A stretch of DNA of 24,370 bases from positions 1 to 24,370 of the forward strand of contig NZ_JBNPMZ010000031.1 in the NCBI RefSeq assembly GCF_050314255.1, written 5' to 3'. Source of the DNA: Claveliimonas sp034178805. Lineage in GTDB: Bacteria; Bacillota; Clostridia; Lachnospirales; Lachnospiraceae. Made by a program: the position numbers and the translations under genes. Below the pieces are notes generated by a model, which did no database searches, had not been told where the DNA came from, and was given only the letters and a program-made list of their open reading frames with translations. Below, one piece after another: positions 7,003 through 14,380 of this stretch (position 1 is its first letter; each line of letters begins with the position of its first letter).

Positions 7003-7677
7003 ATGAATACAGGATTAACAGAGTTGGTTTTTATTTTGGACAGAAGTGGTTCCATGGGAGGACTGGAGACAGATACTATTGGTGGATTTAATGGAATGAT
7101 TGCGAGACAGAAATCTGAAGGGAAGCAAGTAAATGTTACAACGGTGCTGTTTGATGATCAGGTGGAGATCATTCATGATCGGTTTCCAATTGAGATTATT
7201 GAGCCGTTGACAGAAAAAGAATACTATGTCCGGGGCTGTACGGCACTGCTGGATGCAGTGGGAGCTGCTATTGAAAAGATCGATAATGTCCAGAAACATC
7301 TTCCGGAAGCACACAAAGCCGGAAAAGTTATTTTCGTTATTACTACGGATGGATTGGAAAATTCCAGTGAAAATTTTACATATGAACAGATCCGGAGAAT
7401 GATCAGTGCAAAAAAAGAGTGTGGATGGGAATTCTTATTCCTTGGTGCCAACATTGATGCAGGGAAAGAAGCGGAAAGAATCGGTATTGCCCGTAACCGT
7501 TCTGTGACATATGAAAATGACCCGGAAGGTGTTGCTATTAATTTCAAAGCCGTGGGTAGGGCGGTGTCAAAAGCAGTACAGGCGGAAAGCATGGAAGAAG
7601 TATTTGATGGTAACTGGGCAGAGGAGATTGAAGAGCATAAGAAAAACGGTAGGGGGGAAAAATCATTTAGTTGTTGA
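7003..7677 (+). CDS. Stand-alone vWA domain protein
   Basis: 224 residues, almost all one von Willebrand factor A domain. The metal-ion-dependent adhesion site is complete: D13-x-S15-x-S17 in LDRSGSMGG, a Thr in the GCTALLDAVG loop, and the distal Asp in FVITTDGLENSSE. The C-terminal part, WEFLFLGANIDAGKEAERIG followed by VTYENDPEGV, is typical of the small cytoplasmic bacterial vWA proteins found near toxic-metal and stress genes. No signal peptide or transmembrane helix. Such proteins usually act as Mg2+-dependent scaffolds for partner proteins. It has the excellent ribosome site AAGGAGG and ends before a strong terminator at 7741, so it is probably its own transcription unit. Confidence 0.9.
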   Translation: MNTGLTELVFILDRSGSMGGLETDTIGGFNGMIARQKSEGKQVNVTTVLFDDQVEIIHDRFPIEIIEPLTEKEYYVRGCTALLDAVGAAIEKIDNVQKHLPEAHKAGKVIFVITTDGLENSSENFTYEQIRRMISAKKECGWEFLFLGANIDAGKEAERIGIARNRSVTYENDPEGVAINFKAVGRAVSKAVQAESMEEVFDGNWAEEIEEHKKNGRGEKSFSC

Positions 7678-7740
7678 GTGTGATTTATTCTTTTTACACA
7701 TTCAATACTGTTATTGACCTCTTAAAATAACGATTAATGA

Positions 7741-7771
7741 GCTAGTGGCCGATGGAGCTACCAGCTTTTTT
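7741..7771 (+). terminator. Rho-independent terminator after the vWA gene
   Basis: GCTAGTGGCC and GGAGCTACCAGC form an imperfect GC-rich stem with G-U pairs around a short loop, followed by TTTTTT at 7766-7771. It sits 63 nt after the vWA stop codon. Confidence 0.7.
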
Positions 7772-7860
7772 GGAAGTGCAGATTTTTGAACAGCATTCGA
7801 AAGTAATATAGAAAAAAGAAGAACCAGAAAGATTAACCACAGATTGGAAGGATGATCAAT

Positions 7861-8204
7861 ATGAGCAGAGAAATCGGTGGATATATGAATCTAATAGCTG
7901 CGGATGATACCATGCTCATTTACAGTTATTGTTGTTATAATGTAAATAATGATGACTGGGGAAAAATGAAAAAGATGGAAGATGGCGAAATATTTATCGA
8001 CAGAGCTGCGTTGGGTGAACCAGAAATTCATCGGAAAATGAAAAGGATGTCTAGTGGAAGGAAGAAGCTGATTGAGAATAGAGTACCAAGAGTTATTCTT
8101 TTTCAGACATGTTGGGAGCCGGACAAGTCACTATTAAAAATGCAAGTGGAACCTGGATGAAGAGTCCATATGGCATTGATTTGATGGCATGCAAGATTGC
8201 CTGA
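7861..8204 (+). pseudogene. Small gene of unknown family, frameshifted in a T-run
   Basis: ATG 7861 has GGAAGG 9 nt upstream. The frame reads MSREIGGYMNLIAADDTMLI, then LGEPEIHRKMKRMSSGRKK, up to about codon 80. There it continues as a poorly ordered tail to TGA 8158-8160. A one-base shift in the T-run near 8096-8103 opens a frame reading FSDMLGAGQVTIKNASGTWM, then KSPYGIDLMACKIA, and stopping at TGA 8202-8204, which looks like genuine protein. I therefore treat it as one gene of ~114 residues broken by an indel. A sequencing error at the homopolymer is possible. The function is unknown; it follows the vWA gene but lies beyond its terminator. Confidence 0.6.
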
Positions 8205-8221
8205 GCAGTGATACAATAACT

Positions 8222-8265
8222 ATCAGGTTGAAATGTCGCTTTTTCCGCGACATATTCAGCCTGAT
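8222..8265. terminator. Long hairpin containing GTCGC-N7-GCGAC
   Basis: ATCAGGTTGAA ATGTCGC pairs with GCGACAT and TTCAGCCTGAT around the loop TTTTTCC: about 18 bp with one bulge. No T-run follows, so it may be a factor-assisted terminator or a regulatory dyad rather than a simple terminator. Its core repeats the 5-bp stem and 7-nt loop seen at 4922 and 6876. Confidence 0.5.
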
Positions 8266-8339
8266 TTCGTGCTTAAGTAAATAATATATGTAAAAAATCA
8301 CAATATTATGAAGAAAATGCTTCGAAAAAATAGTAACTA

Positions 8340-8368
8340 TTGACAAAGTTCGTCAAGAAGTATATGAT
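8340..8368 (+). promoter_or_regulatory. Sigma-A promoter of the riboswitch-controlled operon
   Basis: TTGACA at 8340-8345 and TATGAT at 8363-8368 are separated by exactly 17 bp. Predicted transcription start near 8375, just ahead of the riboswitch. No other gene start lies between. Confidence 0.85.
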
Positions 8369-8375
8369 AATTTAT

Positions 8376-8455
8376 AGCTTCATACATTTTTAGGCAAAGC
8401 AAGCGAAAGCTTGTGACGCAAAGCTATAGGACCTATAAAATGGTAGCCAGTTACA
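8376..8455 (+). promoter_or_regulatory. Class I cyclic-di-GMP riboswitch (GEMM-I)
   Basis: The conserved elements occur in the right order: GGCAAAGC (8393-8400), a helix GCAAGC capped by a GAAA tetraloop (8405-8408) and closed by GCTTGT, then GACGCAAAGC (8415-8424), GGACCTATAAAATGG, and GGTAGCC (8442-8448) followed by AGTTAC. These match the class I c-di-GMP aptamer, in which the GAAA loop docks into the second helix and the ligand stacks between the helices. The second helix is short here. It lies between a promoter and an intrinsic terminator, so it should control transcription read-through into the operon starting at 8527. Confidence 0.93.
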
Positions 8456-8460
8456 GTAGA

Positions 8461-8505
8461 AGCATTTGAGTATAGCTGGAAGTACTATATTCAGATGCTC
8501 TTTTT
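8461..8505 (+). terminator. Intrinsic terminator, riboswitch expression platform
   Basis: AGCATTTGAGTATAG (8461-8475) pairs with CTATATTCAGATGCT (8485-8499), 13 Watson-Crick pairs plus two G-U or mismatch positions, followed by CTTTTT. CCAGTTA (8447-8453), just after the aptamer core, can pair with TAGCTGG (8473-8479) in the terminator's ascending arm and loop, giving a plausible antiterminator. Whether ligand turns the operon on or off cannot be settled by eye. Confidence 0.85.
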
Positions 8506-8526
8506 AGTTTGAAGGTAGGATTCTAG

Positions 8527-8736
8527 ATGAACGAATTTTTGACGATAAAAGAAGTAGCAGAAAATTGGAATATAACTCCTAGACGAGTACAAAGGATGTG
8601 CGCTGAAGGACGAATAGAAGGCGCAAAAAAATTCGGAAGGGATTGGGCGATACCGGCGGATGCTGAGAAGCCAAAGGATGGCAGAGTAACTACCGGTGAG
8701 TATAAGAATTGGAGAAAGAACGCTAAAGAAGCGTAG
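8527..8736 (+). CDS. Excisionase-type HTH protein
   Basis: A 69-residue protein beginning MNEFLTIKEVAENWNITPRR. The pattern 'TIKEVAE.W.IT.RRVQ..C..GRI.GA.K.GR.W.IP' is the winged-helix HTH_17/MerR-like excisionase fold, ending with IPADAEKPKDGR. The domain fills the entire protein, so it is likely a small DNA-binding accessory factor. It is the first gene after the riboswitch terminator and ends 8 nt before the next gene. It may autoregulate the operon; the small family is also common in mobile elements, so it may be a passenger. Domain call firm, role inferred. Confidence 0.85.
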   Translation: MNEFLTIKEVAENWNITPRRVQRMCAEGRIEGAKKFGRDWAIPADAEKPKDGRVTTGEYKNWRKNAKEA

Positions 8737-8744
8737 GTGATGAT

Positions 8745-9266
8745 ATGGCAGGAAAAGGAAGTAGATTCGTTGCTTCTTTATTTGGAATTCGTCTAAGTGA
8801 AGACGCACCTCAATTACAAAGTTTGGTTCCGCAGCGTATATCAAATGAAATTATGACTGGACAGCTTCCTAAATTTAATCCTTCAACGATTATGTTAGGA
8901 CAAAATGAAACCTGTCATTTTATGGACAAAGCTGCTTTGGCAGTTAAGCAGAAGGAAAGATCATATTCAAGCAGACGTGGCGGAAGCAGCTACAAAGTAA
9001 CCAAGAACTGGACAATGCATAATATGCACGGAACGACCAGACCAATTGATCAGGAATGGTTCGAGTTCAAAGAGGGCGTTGTTTTTGTTACTAATGAAAG
9101 AATTATCTTTGTTGCGCCTGAGCATGGATTTGAAAAGAAAATTAAGAACTTGACGGCGATTATTCCTTATACAGATGCAGTTGCATTACAGTTTGGAAGC
9201 CAGACTATAAATTTGATGATGCCTCAGTCACAGCTCATGACTATGGTGCTGCAGATGGTGCATTAA
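8745..9266 (+). CDS. Bacterial PH/GRAM-like domain protein
   Basis: 173 residues, start supported by AGGTGATG. The C-terminal half, FKEGVVFVTNERIIFVAPEH, then GFEKKIKNLTAIIPYTDAVA and LQFGSQT, is the characteristic series of strands in bacterial PH/GRAM-like domains ('G.l.vTn.Rl.f....g......l..I......g..i.'). The N-terminal part has no recognised domain; its RSYSSRRGGSS stretch is probably flexible. No signal peptide or membrane helix. PH-like domains bind lipids or proteins. In this operon it may link the signalling proteins to a partner or the membrane. It lies 15 nt before the LRR gene, clearly cotranscribed. Confidence 0.7.
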   Translation: MAGKGSRFVASLFGIRLSEDAPQLQSLVPQRISNEIMTGQLPKFNPSTIMLGQNETCHFMDKAALAVKQKERSYSSRRGGSSYKVTKNWTMHNMHGTTRPIDQEWFEFKEGVVFVTNERIIFVAPEHGFEKKIKNLTAIIPYTDAVALQFGSQTINLMMPQSQLMTMVLQMVH

Positions 9267-9281
9267 GAGAGGAATACTATA

Positions 9282-10592
9282 ATGATTGATTTAAGTAAAG
9301 TAATAGGATATTCAAAGGATTGTTTGCAAAGTCGTTCATTAATGAGAGCGGTTATTTTGGATTTATATCCAGGGCAAACAAGAGAAATGAATGTACTGTT
9401 AGATGTGTATGAGAGTGGGGTGCCGCGTGAGATTAGAAGAGCAGGGGCAATTACTGATTCTCAGTATGCTGCTTATGTACAAAGAATAGTGAACGATTAT
9501 GGCTTACAAGAAAAGTATGTAATGGAAGGACTTGATGCTTGGATAGACCAGTGTATTGGTGTAGGTACTGCTGCAAAAATACATAAACCAAGCATTTTGC
9601 TGAGTAGCGGAGCAAATGCAAATCCACAGCCTCGACCAATAAAACATGCCACTATTGGAGCTCAGTCTGTACAAAATGTGGCCGGCTCCGCTTTTTATTT
9701 TGATCTTAAATCAGTAGATGCAGATAGTGTTGAAATAATTAAGTTTAAAGGATTTGATGAGAAAGAGCTGACTGTACCAAGCACAATTGATCGGAAAAAA
9801 GTTGTTGGGATTGGAAAAGATGCATATAAAGCATGCAAATCTGTTGAAAAGATAATTATAGCAGAGGGAATTACATATATCGAAAATGGGGCATTTGCTG
9901 AGTGTCCAATGTTAAAGGAAGTAATTTTGCCTAGTACACTGAAAAGAATTGGTTCCAAAGAAGACAGTTCGAAAACAGATAGGTTTAGCTATCTAATGAG
10001 TATGGAAAACGAAGGAGTGTTTGCTCAGACTACAATAGGGCATATTATACTTCCGACAGGATTAACATATTTGGGAAAGGAAACGTTTAGTGGTTGCTCT
10101 TCTCTGGAAGAAATTGATTTACCAAACGGTATTACTGAGATAAAGTCAAGGACGTTTAGTAGCTGTTCAACATTAAAGAAAGTGCTATTGCCTGATGAAT
10201 TAAAAACTATTGGAGAGTTTGCATTTTTTGGATGCTCAAAGTTGCAAGAAATCACATTGCCTGTTAAGGTGACAAAAATTCTTGAATATGCTTTTTGTTC
10301 ATGCGGAATGTTGAAAAATGTCCAGCTTAACGAGGGGCTGTATGCAATTGAAAATAATGTTTTCGAAAATTGTAGTGCAATGACAGAAATAACGCTACCG
10401 AGTACGTTGACTGATATTGGAAAAGAAGTATTTAATTTGCACGAGTATCATTCTCCATATGATAGAAGAAGAAACGGTTGGTATTCGGACAACAATAATC
10501 CGAAATTAACAATTTATTGTTATGCAGGTAGCAAGGGACTTGAATATGCAAGAAATGAGGGCATTCCTATCAAGGATGCATCAAAACGATAG
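9282..10592 (+). CDS. Intracellular BspA-type leucine-rich-repeat protein
   Basis: 436 residues. Residues ~1-100 form a helical module (ILDLYPGQTREMNVLLDVYE and later YVQRIVNDYGLQEKYVMEGL followed by a Trp), a layout that I recognise as an N-terminal adaptor of many bacterial effector and stress proteins. From about residue 185 there are repeats of the LRR_5/BspA class, such as IAEGITYIENGAFAECPMLK, LPNGITEIKSRTFSSCSTLK, LPDELKTIGEFAFFGCSKLQ and LPSTLTDIGKEVF. BspA repeats are best known in secreted proteins, but no signal peptide is present here, which suggests a cytoplasmic binding surface or sensor. It precedes the kinase gene by 15 nt. The ligand is unknown. Confidence 0.85.
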   Translation: MIDLSKVIGYSKDCLQSRSLMRAVILDLYPGQTREMNVLLDVYESGVPREIRRAGAITDSQYAAYVQRIVNDYGLQEKYVMEGLDAWIDQCIGVGTAAKIHKPSILLSSGANANPQPRPIKHATIGAQSVQNVAGSAFYFDLKSVDADSVEIIKFKGFDEKELTVPSTIDRKKVVGIGKDAYKACKSVEKIIIAEGITYIENGAFAECPMLKEVILPSTLKRIGSKEDSSKTDRFSYLMSMENEGVFAQTTIGHIILPTGLTYLGKETFSGCSSLEEIDLPNGITEIKSRTFSSCSTLKKVLLPDELKTIGEFAFFGCSKLQEITLPVKVTKILEYAFCSCGMLKNVQLNEGLYAIENNVFENCSAMTEITLPSTLTDIGKEVFNLHEYHSPYDRRRNGWYSDNNNPKLTIYCYAGSKGLEYARNEGIPIKDASKR

Positions 10593-10607
10593 GTTGAGGA
10601 GGAAATC

Positions 10608-11924
10608 ATGGGATCATTAAAAGTTGGCGATACAGTCAAAATGAAATACGGCGGAGAGGCTAAGGTTTTAGCTGAGTTTGGCTCTGGCGGACAGGGAACG
10701 GTTTACAAGGTTTCCTACAATGGAAAAGAATATGCTTTGAAGTGGTATCACAAGGATGTTTTCAAAGGAAAAGAGAAGGAGTTCTATCAGAATCTTGAAA
10801 ATAACATCCAAAAAGGTGCTCCTACAAAAGACTTCCTCTGGCCTCTTGGTATTACAGAAGTACATGCAGGTGTGTTTGGCTACATCATGGAGGTAAGACC
10901 TGCAGGATACTATGAGTTGACAGAATTCTTTGTTGGTTCAAAGAAGCAGAAGCAGGTTAGATTTAAGTCCTTTAATGCAATTGCAGATGCGGCAATAAAC
11001 ATTATTCAGGCATTTAGAGAATTACATAACAGTGGATATAGCTATCAGGATATCAATAATGGAAACTTCTTTATTAATCCTGAAAACGGAAAGGTTCTTA
11101 TTTGTGATAACGACAATGTTTCACCATTTGGTGTAAACCTTGGAATTCTTGGTAAGCAAAGATATATGGCTCCAGAAGTTGTTACAGGAAAGAATGATCC
11201 GGACAAGCAATCTGATAGATTTTCACTCGCAGTAATTCTTTTCAGACTGTTGTTCATTAACCATCCATTGGAAGGAAAGAGATCTACGCCTCCATGTATG
11301 ACAAAAGAACTGGAGAGAAGATACTACGGAGAGGAGCCAGTATTTGTTTTAGATCCAAATGATGATAGAAACAGACCGGTTCCGGGAACAGACAAAAACT
11401 TAAAAACATTCTGGCCAGTTTATCCTCAATATATCAAAGACCTCTTCATTAGAGCATTCAGTTCAGATGTAATGCTTAAGAAGGCTCCAAGAGTAATTGA
11501 GAAAGAGTGGTTAGATGTATTCTTCAGATTCAAGGCAAATATTGTAAAGTGTCCTCACTGTAAGCAGGAAACATTTATTACACAGCAGGGAGGAAATACA
11601 TGTATTGAATGTAAGAAGAAAATAATGGTTCCTAATGCGATACAGTTCAGTACAGTAACAGTACCTCTTTATCCGGGAACAAAACTCATGATGTGGCATG
11701 CAGATTCATCACAAAATGATGTAGAGACAAAGCTTGGAGAAATTATCGCTAATCCAAGTAATCCTAATGTATTTGGTATCAAGAATCTCAGCACATTGAG
11801 TTGGAAGGTAAACCTTCCAGACGGAAGCCAGAAACCATTGGCTCCTGGCGCAGTAGTCCCTGTAAAAAAGGATTTCACGATTGAGTGTACAACCAATCCA
11901 AAAGATGCAGGAAAGATTATTTAA
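10608..11924 (+). CDS. Ser/Thr protein kinase with C-terminal zinc ribbon (TerY-P-type)
   Basis: 438 residues after a GAGGAGG site. Kinase motifs: glycine loop GSGGQGTVY (25-33), lysine K45 in YALKWY, catalytic loop YQDINNGNF with D148 and N153, a DND motif (D167-D169) in place of DFG, and RYMAPEVV. The catalytic residues are therefore intact, although HRD is replaced by YQD. After the kinase domain come C315/C318 and C332/C335, a zinc ribbon. A ~90-residue beta-rich tail (FGIKNLSTLSWKVNLPDGSQ) follows; its spacing recalls FHA-type or TerY-P kinase tails. No membrane helix, unlike PknB-type kinases. With the next two genes it forms a kinase, vWA, phosphatase set; likely substrates are partners in the same operon. 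Confidence 0.9.
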   Translation: MGSLKVGDTVKMKYGGEAKVLAEFGSGGQGTVYKVSYNGKEYALKWYHKDVFKGKEKEFYQNLENNIQKGAPTKDFLWPLGITEVHAGVFGYIMEVRPAGYYELTEFFVGSKKQKQVRFKSFNAIADAAINIIQAFRELHNSGYSYQDINNGNFFINPENGKVLICDNDNVSPFGVNLGILGKQRYMAPEVVTGKNDPDKQSDRFSLAVILFRLLFINHPLEGKRSTPPCMTKELERRYYGEEPVFVLDPNDDRNRPVPGTDKNLKTFWPVYPQYIKDLFIRAFSSDVMLKKAPRVIEKEWLDVFFRFKANIVKCPHCKQETFITQQGGNTCIECKKKIMVPNAIQFSTVTVPLYPGTKLMMWHADSSQNDVETKLGEIIANPSNPNVFGIKNLSTLSWKVNLPDGSQKPLAPGAVVPVKKDFTIECTTNPKDAGKII

Positions 11925-11939
11925 TAGGAGGAAGCAAAA

Positions 11940-12692
11940 ATGTCACTGTTAGAAGAAATCACACCATCACCTCGAAAGGTAATGACTTTATTTTATTTGG
12001 TAGATACATCCGCTAGTATGGGTGGATCAAGAATCGGAACTGTAAATGCAGCTATGGAAGAATGTATCCCTCTTCTTAAGGAGGTTGCTGCAGCGAATGA
12101 TGATGCGGAAATTAAGGTTGCAATCCTTCAGTTTTCAAGTGGATGTTCATGGGTTACTCCGGCATCTGGTCCGGTAGGTCTTGATGATATCATTTGGAAT
12201 GACCTTCAAGCAGGAGGAATGACTGAGTTCGGTGTAGCATTATTAGAATTAGATAAAAAGCTCTCAAGAAATGAGTATCTTAATTCTCAGACAGGAGCAT
12301 ATGCACCAGTAATTTTATTGCTGAGTGATGGTGGCCCTACTGATAATTGGGAAGTTGGCTTAAATAAGATTAAAGAGAACAACTGGTTTAAGCATGCAAT
12401 TAAGATTGCTATTGATATTGAAAGCGGATCTGATAGATCTGTACTTGCACAGTTTACTGGAAATTCAGAGGCTATTCTTGATGCAAAAGATACTGCTACC
12501 CTTAAGAAGATGATTCACAAGGTAAGTGTTCGCGCATCTGAATTCCAGAGCCATAGTAAAGCTTCTTCAGATACAGTAACTTCACCAGATCAGGATTCAG
12601 CAGATATTGTATCAGCAGTTGTTAAGGATGTTGATGAAGATAATGGTGCACCAGTAAGTGCAGATGATAATGATTGGGGTGAATGGGACTAA
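11940..12692 (+). CDS. TerY-like vWA protein
   Basis: 250 residues. A vWA domain fills residues ~12-200, with D22-x-S24-x-S26 in VDTSASMGG, the Thr in AGGMTEFGVALLEL and the distal Asp in VILLLSDGGPTDNW, so the metal site is complete. The spacing and the 'ILLLSDG.PTD.W..GL' segment resemble TerY, the vWA protein of tellurite-resistance and related stress loci. The C-terminal ~50 residues are Ser- and Asp-rich and end in a very acidic tail (VSADDNDWGEWD), a plausible target for the adjacent kinase or a docking tail. It follows the kinase by 15 nt with an AGGAGG site. Cytoplasmic scaffold role inferred from the family. Confidence 0.88.
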   Translation: MSLLEEITPSPRKVMTLFYLVDTSASMGGSRIGTVNAAMEECIPLLKEVAAANDDAEIKVAILQFSSGCSWVTPASGPVGLDDIIWNDLQAGGMTEFGVALLELDKKLSRNEYLNSQTGAYAPVILLLSDGGPTDNWEVGLNKIKENNWFKHAIKIAIDIESGSDRSVLAQFTGNSEAILDAKDTATLKKMIHKVSVRASEFQSHSKASSDTVTSPDQDSADIVSAVVKDVDEDNGAPVSADDNDWGEWD

Positions 12693-12703
12693 TTGTAAGT
12701 ATG

Positions 12704-12731
12704 GGACTGCTTGCCTAGTGGTAGGCAGTCC
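12704..12731 (+). terminator. Intra-operon hairpin between vWA and PP2C genes
   Basis: GGACTGCTTGCC (12704-12715) pairs with GGTAGGCAGTCC (12720-12731), 12 bp including two G-U pairs, around a TAGT loop. TTATTATAT follows instead of a full T-run, so it probably attenuates or protects mRNA rather than ending the operon, thereby setting the ratio of phosphatase and helicase to kinase. Confidence 0.65.
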
Positions 12732-12759
12732 TTATTATATAGCAGGAGGCGAGGCACAT

Positions 12760-14352
12760 ATGACCGATAATATATTTTCGTTCGCTGCGACAGAAACGGG
12801 ATATAACCATATAAAAGCAGAGCCAAGCAAAGTATGTGAAGATGCATCTGGTTTTTATAATGACGACCAAATGCATATTTGCGTTGTTGCAGATGGACAC
12901 GGAAGCAATAACTATCCCCGTACAGATAGAGGATCTAGGTTCGCAGTAGATACCGCAATCGAACAAATTAAGGCTTTTGTTGGAAAGATATATAATCCTA
13001 ATCCTGGGGATTTAGAGATAAGTGAAAAGGAAAGCAATGAGCTTATAGACAAGCTTTTACATACAAAAATCAACGAAACGCATCTTCTTCAATATCTTTC
13101 AAGAAATATTCTTATGAAGTGGCGTGAATTCGTTGAGAAGGATGTTAAAGAAAATCCATTTCTGGAATCTGAGATGGCGAATGTTTCAGAAAAGTACAAA
13201 AAGAGATATATGCCTGAAAATATTGGTGAGAGAAGAGCAGAAAAGGCATATGGCTGTACATTGATTGCTTATGTTGTTACGAAGAAGTTTTCTTTTGGTA
13301 TGCAGATAGGCGATGGAAAGTGTGTTGTCATCGACCAGAATGGCTTGATTTCTGAACCTATTCCATGGGATGATAATTGTCAGATGAATGTGACAACATC
13401 AATCTGTGATAGCGATGCATCGGATGAGTTCCGATTTTTCGTAACAGAGGAAATGCCATCAGCCGTATTCTGCGGTTCTGATGGAATTGATGATTCTTAT
13501 GCCAATGTCGAAGAGATGTATGCATTATACAGATCTATTGTGAAGATATTTGTTGAGCATGGAATTGAAGTAGGAAAGTCTGAGATAAAAGAGTATTTGC
13601 CAGTTCTTACCAAAAGAGGCAGTGGTGATGATGTGTCAATAGCTCTGATTATGGATATTCAGAGAGTGACAGAACTGGCTCCTGTATTTAACGCACAGAC
13701 TGAGTTGTTCAATTTGGAAAATCAACTCAAAGAGAAACATCACATAGCATCGGTAAATGAAGAAAAAGAGAAGGCTTTGACATCCCAATTATCTGCAATG
13801 ATGCGTCCAAGAATCAGAACTCCTTTGGAGCATCAAATATATAACCAGATTAATGAATTGAGAGTCAATATGGCTCAGATGGATGAAGAGATATTAATTC
13901 TTCAGAGAAAAATAGATAATCTGAAGCTTAGAATACTAAATGTGATTGGTCAGTGTGAACCTGGAATGGCAGAAGTCGCTGCAACAGATACCAGCGTTAT
14001 AGTAAAGGTGGAAGAAGATACAGCAGTTCAAGAAGCTATTGTTGCAGAATATATTGAGAGTTCATTTTGTGCTGAAAATACAGAAGAGGTCTTTGAAGCA
14101 AATAATGAGGTGACTGGAATAGAAGCTCAGAACGTTGTTTCAGAACAATCTTCAACGGCAGAGGAAACGGAAGTGAGTGTGCCAGAAGAAAAAACAGTAT
14201 CTGAACCGCAAAATATGATTGTAATTTCAGAAAAGACAGTTTCCATTGCTGAGCAGATAGCAAAAGTATCTCAAATGACAGAGCAACCTGACGCTAATGT
14301 GGAAACAGAGGAAGATATAGAGACTTCAACTGCTGTTACACCTGAAGAATAG
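12760..14352 (+). CDS. PP2C-type protein phosphatase with coiled coil and acidic tail
   Basis: Start ATG 12760 has AGGAGG upstream; an earlier in-frame Met at 12658 lies inside the vWA gene and has no ribosome site. The 530-residue protein has PP2C/PPM motifs: CEDASGFY (26-33), VVADGHGS with D45-G46-H47-G48, GMQIGDGKCVVI, AVFCGSDGIDDSY and SGDDVSIALIM, supplying the acidic residues for the two-metal centre. The domain spans roughly 1-310. It is followed by a predicted coiled coil (LRVNMAQMDEEILILQRKID) and a long Glu/Val/Thr-rich, probably disordered tail. It should reverse the phosphorylation made by the upstream kinase. The long tail is unusual for stand-alone bacterial PP2C and may tether it to the complex. 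Confidence 0.9.
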   Translation: MTDNIFSFAATETGYNHIKAEPSKVCEDASGFYNDDQMHICVVADGHGSNNYPRTDRGSRFAVDTAIEQIKAFVGKIYNPNPGDLEISEKESNELIDKLLHTKINETHLLQYLSRNILMKWREFVEKDVKENPFLESEMANVSEKYKKRYMPENIGERRAEKAYGCTLIAYVVTKKFSFGMQIGDGKCVVIDQNGLISEPIPWDDNCQMNVTTSICDSDASDEFRFFVTEEMPSAVFCGSDGIDDSYANVEEMYALYRSIVKIFVEHGIEVGKSEIKEYLPVLTKRGSGDDVSIALIMDIQRVTELAPVFNAQTELFNLENQLKEKHHIASVNEEKEKALTSQLSAMMRPRIRTPLEHQIYNQINELRVNMAQMDEEILILQRKIDNLKLRILNVIGQCEPGMAEVAATDTSVIVKVEEDTAVQEAIVAEYIESSFCAENTEEVFEANNEVTGIEAQNVVSEQSSTAEETEVSVPEEKTVSEPQNMIVISEKTVSIAEQIAKVSQMTEQPDANVETEEDIETSTAVTPEE

Positions 14353-14380
14353 GCAGGATTAAAAACAAGGAGGCATTAAG

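Noticed and set aside
12658..12759. Earlier start of the PP2C gene inside the vWA gene
   Set aside because: No ribosome site; the extension runs through the hairpin at 12704, and ATG 12760 has a perfect AGGAGG.
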